Positions 60,256 to 64,000 of a stretch of DNA of 64,000 nt are shown piece after piece (the first letter of the stretch is position 1; each line of letters opens with the position of its first letter). The notes beneath the pieces are model-generated. The model was given only the letters and a program-made list of their open reading frames with translations, did no database searches and was not told the DNA's origin. The stretch covers positions 579,581 to 643,580 of the forward strand of contig NZ_KN708638.1 in NCBI RefSeq assembly GCF_000805335.1. Reading direction: 5' to 3'. This DNA is from Streptomyces sp. CT34. Lineage in GTDB: Bacteria; Actinomycetota; Actinomycetes; Streptomycetales; Streptomycetaceae. The position numbers and the translations under genes are program-made.

Positions 60256-61511
60256 GTGGATACGAACTGTCACGCACTGCAGCCCGCAGAGATGAGTGCC
60301 GCCGCGCCTGAACCCGTCGCGGACGGACCCGGACACCACTTGGTCGGCAAAGGTGCCGACCACCGCACCACCGGACTTGAACCAACCGACGTGCCCACGG
60401 TCGACGTCGGGCTATGGCTGCTCGGGATCGCCCTGCGCCTGATCCAGAGAGCCGAGGAGGCGGACGCCGAGGAGGCCGGTGCCGAGGAGGCCGGTGCCGA
60501 GGAGGCCGGTGCCGAGGAGGCCGGTGCTGCGGAGATCTATGCCGGTGATCCCCATGCCCATGACCGCCGTTCCGATGAACCCGATACCGATGCCCGCCCC
60601 ACGGCGGTCCGCCGCCTGCTGTCCATGCTCGACGCCGACGGCCGGCCCACGGCCCTCGAATCCGGCACCCGCCCGCACCAGCACCCTGGGAGCACACCGG
60701 CCGCCCCCGCCTCCCCCACCAGCCGCCGACGGCCGCAGACGTCGGCCGCCCCGCACCGCGCGGAGCGCACACCCGGTATGGCGATCTGGTGCTTCGGCGG
60801 ATTCCGCATGGCCATCGGGGACCGGATCGTCGACTGGATGAAGATCCGTCCCCGCGCCCGTGCCGCGATGCGGCTGCTCGCCATGCGGGCCGGCCGGTAC
60901 ACAAGGAGGCGCTGATCGACGCGCTGTGGCCGGATACCGCGCCCTCTTCGGCCACGGCGAACCTGCAGGTGGCCATCTCCAGTCTGCGCGGCCTGCTGGA
61001 ACCGGACCGGGAACGCCGTAAGCCACAGCTGGTGGTCCGCACCGGCGACGCCTACCTGCTCAACCTGCCTGCCGACGCCTACCTCGACACCCTCGCGTTC
61101 CAGACCGCGCTCACCCGGAGCAGGCGGGCGAGAGCGGTCGGGGACACCGACTCGGCCGTGGCGGACCTCCGGGATGCGCTCGCCTCCTACAGCGGTGAAC
61201 TGCTGCCCGAGGACGGCCCCGCCGAGTGGCTCCAGCACGACCGGGAGATGTACCGGCGGCAGGCGGCCAACGCCGCCGCGGAGCTGGCCGCCGCCGAACT
61301 CGCTGCCGGCAACCCTCGGGATGCGGTGGCCGCGGCCGAGAAGTGCCTGGTCATCGACGCCTTCCACGACACGGGGTGGCAGCTGCTGGTCAGGGCCTAC
61401 CGGCGTCTCGGCGCACCCGCCGCCGCCGAGCGGGCCCGCCGCCGGTACGCCGCGATGCTCGCGTCGCTCGGCATCGACACCGACGGCCCCGGCCTCGCCA
61501 ACGGCTGCTGA
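60256..61511 (+). pseudogene. BTAD/SARP-type transcriptional regulator interrupted by a frameshift
   Basis: The OmpR-like DNA-binding domain starts in one frame (WCFGGFRMAIGDRIVDWMKI ... RLLAMRAGR, then stop at 60913-60915) and continues in another (RPVHKEALIDALWPDTAPSS, ATANLQVAISSLRGLLEPDR), followed by a complete bacterial transcriptional activation (BTAD) helical domain ending at 61511. In intact relatives these halves are contiguous, so a one-base-type indel near 60890-60900 splits the gene. The N-terminal 170 residues are low complexity with a tandem EEAGA repeat. It is either a pseudogene, a sequencing error, or a -1 frameshift; the GC-only CGGGCCGGCCGG context has no classical slippery heptamer. 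Confidence 0.75.
60451..60525. repeat. 15-base minisatellite in the BTAD regulator
   Basis: Five tandem units of GCCGAGGAGGCCGGT (the first ends CGGAC) encode AEEAG repeats. Copy number is likely to vary between strains. Confidence 0.9.
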
Positions 61512-61564
61512 CCGGGCGGTGTGTCGTGGCGTGCTGTGACCTCTGCCTTCACCTATACCTTCAC

Positions 61565-63424
61565 CTATGCCGTGACGACCTTGACACCGTCGATCTCCGG
61601 CCCGCACCGGCTGTTGGGATCGGTGGTGCTGGTGAACTGCAGCGTGGTCCGGTCGCTCTGGGCCGTGAACCGCACGGTCTCCACCCGCCACCCCATGTTC
61701 GATGCCGAGTGCCCCGTGGTGTCGAAGGACAAGTCCTTTGTCACCGCGCCGACTTGGACTTGGAGTGTCTTGACTGCCGGAGCGCAGGTGACGTTGCCCG
61801 CGAGGTAGAAGCCGACCGTGTACGGCCGGCCGGCCGTGGTGGTGAAGGTCTGGGCGATCGCCCCGTTGATGGCGCCGGGCGGATCGCCGTTCAGGTCGAT
61901 CGACTGCCGGCCTTCCGCGGCCCGCAGGGCATCCGAGCGGACCAGGTTCACGGAGTTCTTGACGACCTGCCACGGACCGATGGCGGTGCCCGCGCGGTAC
62001 AGGGCCACCGGGGATCCCGCGGCCGGCGACTCGAAGCTTCCGTCGGAGAGCAGCGAAGCAGGAGGCGGGGCAGGTGAGTTGGTGGGAGGGGTCGGGGAAG
62101 CAGAGCCAGAGGGGGTGGACGCTCCGTCGTCTCCCCGGCCGAAGGTGCCTCCGGTACCGAAGGCATTGTCGGGGGTCTCCTTCAGCGGGCCGGGGGTCGG
62201 CCGGACCGGACGGCTGCTCGACGGGGCCCCGGGGCCCGTCGGCGGGGCCGGTGCCGGACCGGGCGGCGTCGGTTGTCCCGACGAGGGGGAAGGCGTCGCG
62301 GCGGAGGCCTTGCCATGCGCACGGGGGTGTGGATGGTCCTCGTGCGCCAGGGGCAGGGGCGCGGCCAGGGTCACGACGGTAAGGCCGGAGACCACCGCGA
62401 GGGTGACGACGACGCCGGGAGCCGAGCTCCCCGCGCCTGCACCGTGTCGTAACGGCCCTTGTTCGCCACCGTCGTCCACATGGTGCCCGCTGTCCGGCTG
62501 TTGCCCGTCCGGACCCTGTTGCCCGTCCGTCTGCGCATGTGCCGGTCCGTGCTCCGCTCCCTCCGCCGTCGCGTCCGGGGACGCGTCGAACAGCGGCGAG
62601 GCCAAGTACCCGGCGAACGCCGGTCCCAGGAGCAGAGGGGCCACAAAGGCACGCAGTCGGCCGGAGACCTCGCGTAGCTCCAGCAGCAGTCGGGGACAGC
62701 GCTCGCACTCGTCGAGGTGTTCCTCGACCCGGCGCCGCTCCCGCGGACCGAGGGAGCCGCGCAGATAGGCGGCAAGTTTCCGGGCGCACTTGCGGCATTC
62801 CCGTTCCAACTCCCGCTCGGACAGATGCGCCTGCAGATACTCCTTGCGCAGCCCCTCACGCGCCCGGCAGGCCAGTGCAGCAACCGCGTTGGCGGACAAC
62901 CCCAGGCGAGGCGCCACCTGCGCCGGGCTCTCCCCCTCCACCTCGGTATGCCACAACACCGTCTGCCACCGCTCGGGCAATGCGGCAAACGCCCGCCCGA
63001 CCAGCGACGCCTCCAACTCCGCCAGCACCGGATCCTCGAACGGAAGCAACGGCGCATAGTCCTCCACCTCCGGCGTGGGCGTGGCGCGCTGCTCCCGCAC
63101 CACATCGCCCGCAGCCAGTCGGCGCACCACCGTCAGCACATACGGCCGAAAAGCCCGCTGCGGACCGCCGCCGGCCCGAATCGCCCCCAGGACCTGCGCA
63201 AAACCCTCGGACGCAAGATCCTCCGCGTCCGCCGCACTGCTCGCATAACAACCGGCCAATCGACAGGCCGACGCGAAGTGCCGCTCGTAGAGCACCACAA
63301 ACGACGCGTCGTCCCCGCCGCGAGCAAGCACCACCAGTTCGGCATCCGACCGTTCCGCCGATGCGCCCTGGCCCTTCTCCGGCTCACCAAGGTCCCCCGT
63401 CCCCTGCCTCGGAACCCTTGTCAT
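61565..63424 (-). CDS. Membrane-tethered ECF sigma factor fused to zinc-finger, membrane segment and DUF642-like domain
   Basis: A 619-residue multidomain protein. Residues 27-110 resemble sigma region 2 and 140-195 region 4 (AFAALPERWQTVLWHTEVEG, LSANAVAALACRAREGL). Residues 205-250 form a zinc-binding anti-sigma-like motif with C210/C213 and H236-C240-C243. Hydrophobic stretches lie at 259-275 and 337-360; the second is a clear membrane helix. A 90-residue Pro/Ser/Thr linker follows, then a DUF642/choice-of-anchor-type carbohydrate-binding-like domain (458-619) with two cysteines (547, 607). This suggests a one-protein signal transducer sensing a cell-envelope or polysaccharide ligand. Related ECF groups with large C-terminal extensions are known in actinobacteria. 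Confidence 0.82.
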   Translation of the reverse strand: MTRVPRQGTGDLGEPEKGQGASAERSDAELVVLARGGDDASFVVLYERHFASACRLAGCYASSAADAEDLASEGFAQVLGAIRAGGGPQRAFRPYVLTVVRRLAAGDVVREQRATPTPEVEDYAPLLPFEDPVLAELEASLVGRAFAALPERWQTVLWHTEVEGESPAQVAPRLGLSANAVAALACRAREGLRKEYLQAHLSERELERECRKCARKLAAYLRGSLGPRERRRVEEHLDECERCPRLLLELREVSGRLRAFVAPLLLGPAFAGYLASPLFDASPDATAEGAEHGPAHAQTDGQQGPDGQQPDSGHHVDDGGEQGPLRHGAGAGSSAPGVVVTLAVVSGLTVVTLAAPLPLAHEDHPHPRAHGKASAATPSPSSGQPTPPGPAPAPPTGPGAPSSSRPVRPTPGPLKETPDNAFGTGGTFGRGDDGASTPSGSASPTPPTNSPAPPPASLLSDGSFESPAAGSPVALYRAGTAIGPWQVVKNSVNLVRSDALRAAEGRQSIDLNGDPPGAINGAIAQTFTTTAGRPYTVGFYLAGNVTCAPAVKTLQVQVGAVTKDLSFDTTGHSASNMGWRVETVRFTAQSDRTTLQFTSTTDPNSRCGPEIDGVKVVTA

Positions 63425-63667
63425 CGCCGTTCACCCCTCAACCGCGCCACCTTCGTTCCCGCCGGCGCACACACCGGCCGCCGCCTCATCGACACCAGGG
63501 GCAGAAACCTTAGTCACCGGGCCCAGCGGTGTTACCCCCTCCGCGAAAATTCCCCTTCCGGGCGAACGTTCGTTCCGCGCAAGGCAGTTGAGGAGAACCG
63601 CATGGTTCCCGGGATGGGCGGCTGTCCTCCCCGCCAGCCGTCATCAGACCAGGCATTGGACCAGGCA

Positions 63668-64000
63668 TCAGATCAGGCCGTGCCGTATCGCGTAGGCGAC
63701 GGCATGGCAGCGATTGCGGAGGTGGAAGCGGATCTGGATGTCGTGGAGGACCTGCTTCACCGTCCGTGGCGAGTACGCGAGCCTGGTGGCGACTTCGGCG
63801 GTGTCGAGCCCGTCGGCGACCAGTCGCAGCACCTCCGACTCCCGCTCCGTGAGGTTGTTGAAGGTCAGCCCGCGGGGCCCCAGCACCTGACGCTGTGCGC
63901 GGCCGACCTGACCGAGCAGCCGGCCCAGCAGATCCGGTGGTACGGCGCCCTCCCCCGCGGCAGCCGAGCGGACCACCGTGACCAGCCGCTCCCGGGGGGG
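63668..64000 (-). CDS. LuxR-family regulator, C-terminal part (cut by window edge)
   Basis: The visible 110 residues are the C terminus of a NarL/LuxR-type regulator: PRERLVTVVRSAAAGEGAVP fits the linker after a receiver domain, and NNLTERESEVLRLVADGLDT with AYSPRTVKQVLHDIQIRFHLRNRCHAVAYAI is the DNA-binding domain. The frame is open to the right edge, so the gene continues beyond the window. It is followed by a 240-base gap before the fused sigma factor gene. Confidence 0.88.
   Translation of the reverse strand, partial: PPRERLVTVVRSAAAGEGAVPPDLLGRLLGQVGRAQRQVLGPRGLTFNNLTERESEVLRLVADGLDTAEVATRLAYSPRTVKQVLHDIQIRFHLRNRCHAVAYAIRHGLI

Noticed and set aside
60885..60905. Programmed -1 ribosomal frameshift in the BTAD gene
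   Set aside because: No X-XXY-YYZ slippery heptamer or downstream pseudoknot was recognised; mutation or sequencing error is more likely.

Overview
The window is high-GC actinobacterial DNA with GTG/ATG starts preceded by GGAGG-type ribosome-binding sites, many 4-bp ATGA/GTGA gene overlaps, a DmdR/DtxR-type iron box, ECF/SARP/ROK/LuxR regulators and a TTA codon in a regulator gene. All of this points to Streptomyces or a close relative. Decayed transposase fragments, broken regulators and long gene-poor stretches suggest an accessory region such as a chromosome arm. No tRNA, rRNA, CRISPR array or intact insertion sequence was seen.

Layout. 1-4.7 kb: end of an aldehyde dehydrogenase gene, a LuxR-type and a GlxA-type regulator, then an aspartate-semialdehyde dehydrogenase/aspartate kinase pair. 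4.8-8.2 kb (minus strand): a cold-shock-like protein and a magnesium locus made of an M-box (ykoK) riboswitch, a 25-codon leader ORF, an Nramp-related magnesium transporter and a free-standing MgtC C-terminal domain protein. 9-10.2 kb: epoxide hydrolase. 10.4-23 kb: a complete NRPS-independent siderophore locus. An iron box precedes a four-gene ABC importer (two FecCD permeases, ATPase, lipoprotein). It is followed by ATP-grasp ligase, IucA/IucC synthetase, MFS exporter, IucA/IucC synthetase and PLP decarboxylase, which is the order of vibrioferrin pvsABCDE, plus an SbnG-like HpcH/HpaI aldolase and a strong terminator. 23-27.4 kb: hydrolase, DUF3224 remnant, ECF42-type sigma factor with its DGPF/YCII partner, an ISL3 transposase relic and a small secreted protein.

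28-41 kb: MFS exporter, ornithine-cyclodeaminase-like enzyme, acyl-CoA/AMP ligase, cytochrome P450, DnaB N-terminal-domain protein, a ROK repressor divergent from a DUF1479 protein with matching operators, a bile-acid:Na+ symporter family protein, and a methylisocitrate-lyase-like enzyme. 41-50 kb: a decayed sensor kinase beside an intact NarL-type response regulator, an alpha/beta hydrolase, an FAD monooxygenase, asparagine synthetase, MarR regulator and a membrane protein. 50.7-52.5 kb (plus strand): a second copy of the magnesium leader (promoter, M-box, leader ORF, Shine-Dalgarno hairpin), about 43 kb away and in the opposite orientation. Here it drives an internally deleted transporter remnant of 82 codons followed by two MgtC-C-domain proteins. 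52.6-64 kb: VOC protein, TIGR03086 protein, orphan sugar-binding lipoprotein, winged-helix regulator, PutP-type symporter, a frameshifted BTAD/SARP regulator, a sigma factor fused to a zinc-finger anti-sigma-like segment, membrane segment and extracellular DUF642-like domain, and a truncated LuxR-type regulator.

The two systems most worth attention are the duplicated Mg2+-sensing leader with a conserved leader peptide and stand-alone MgtC domains, and the vibrioferrin-like siderophore locus, whose uptake and biosynthetic halves seem to carry different metalloregulator sites (DmdR-type iron box versus a Zur/Fur-like palindrome). These assignments come from reading motifs and gene order; no database search was run.
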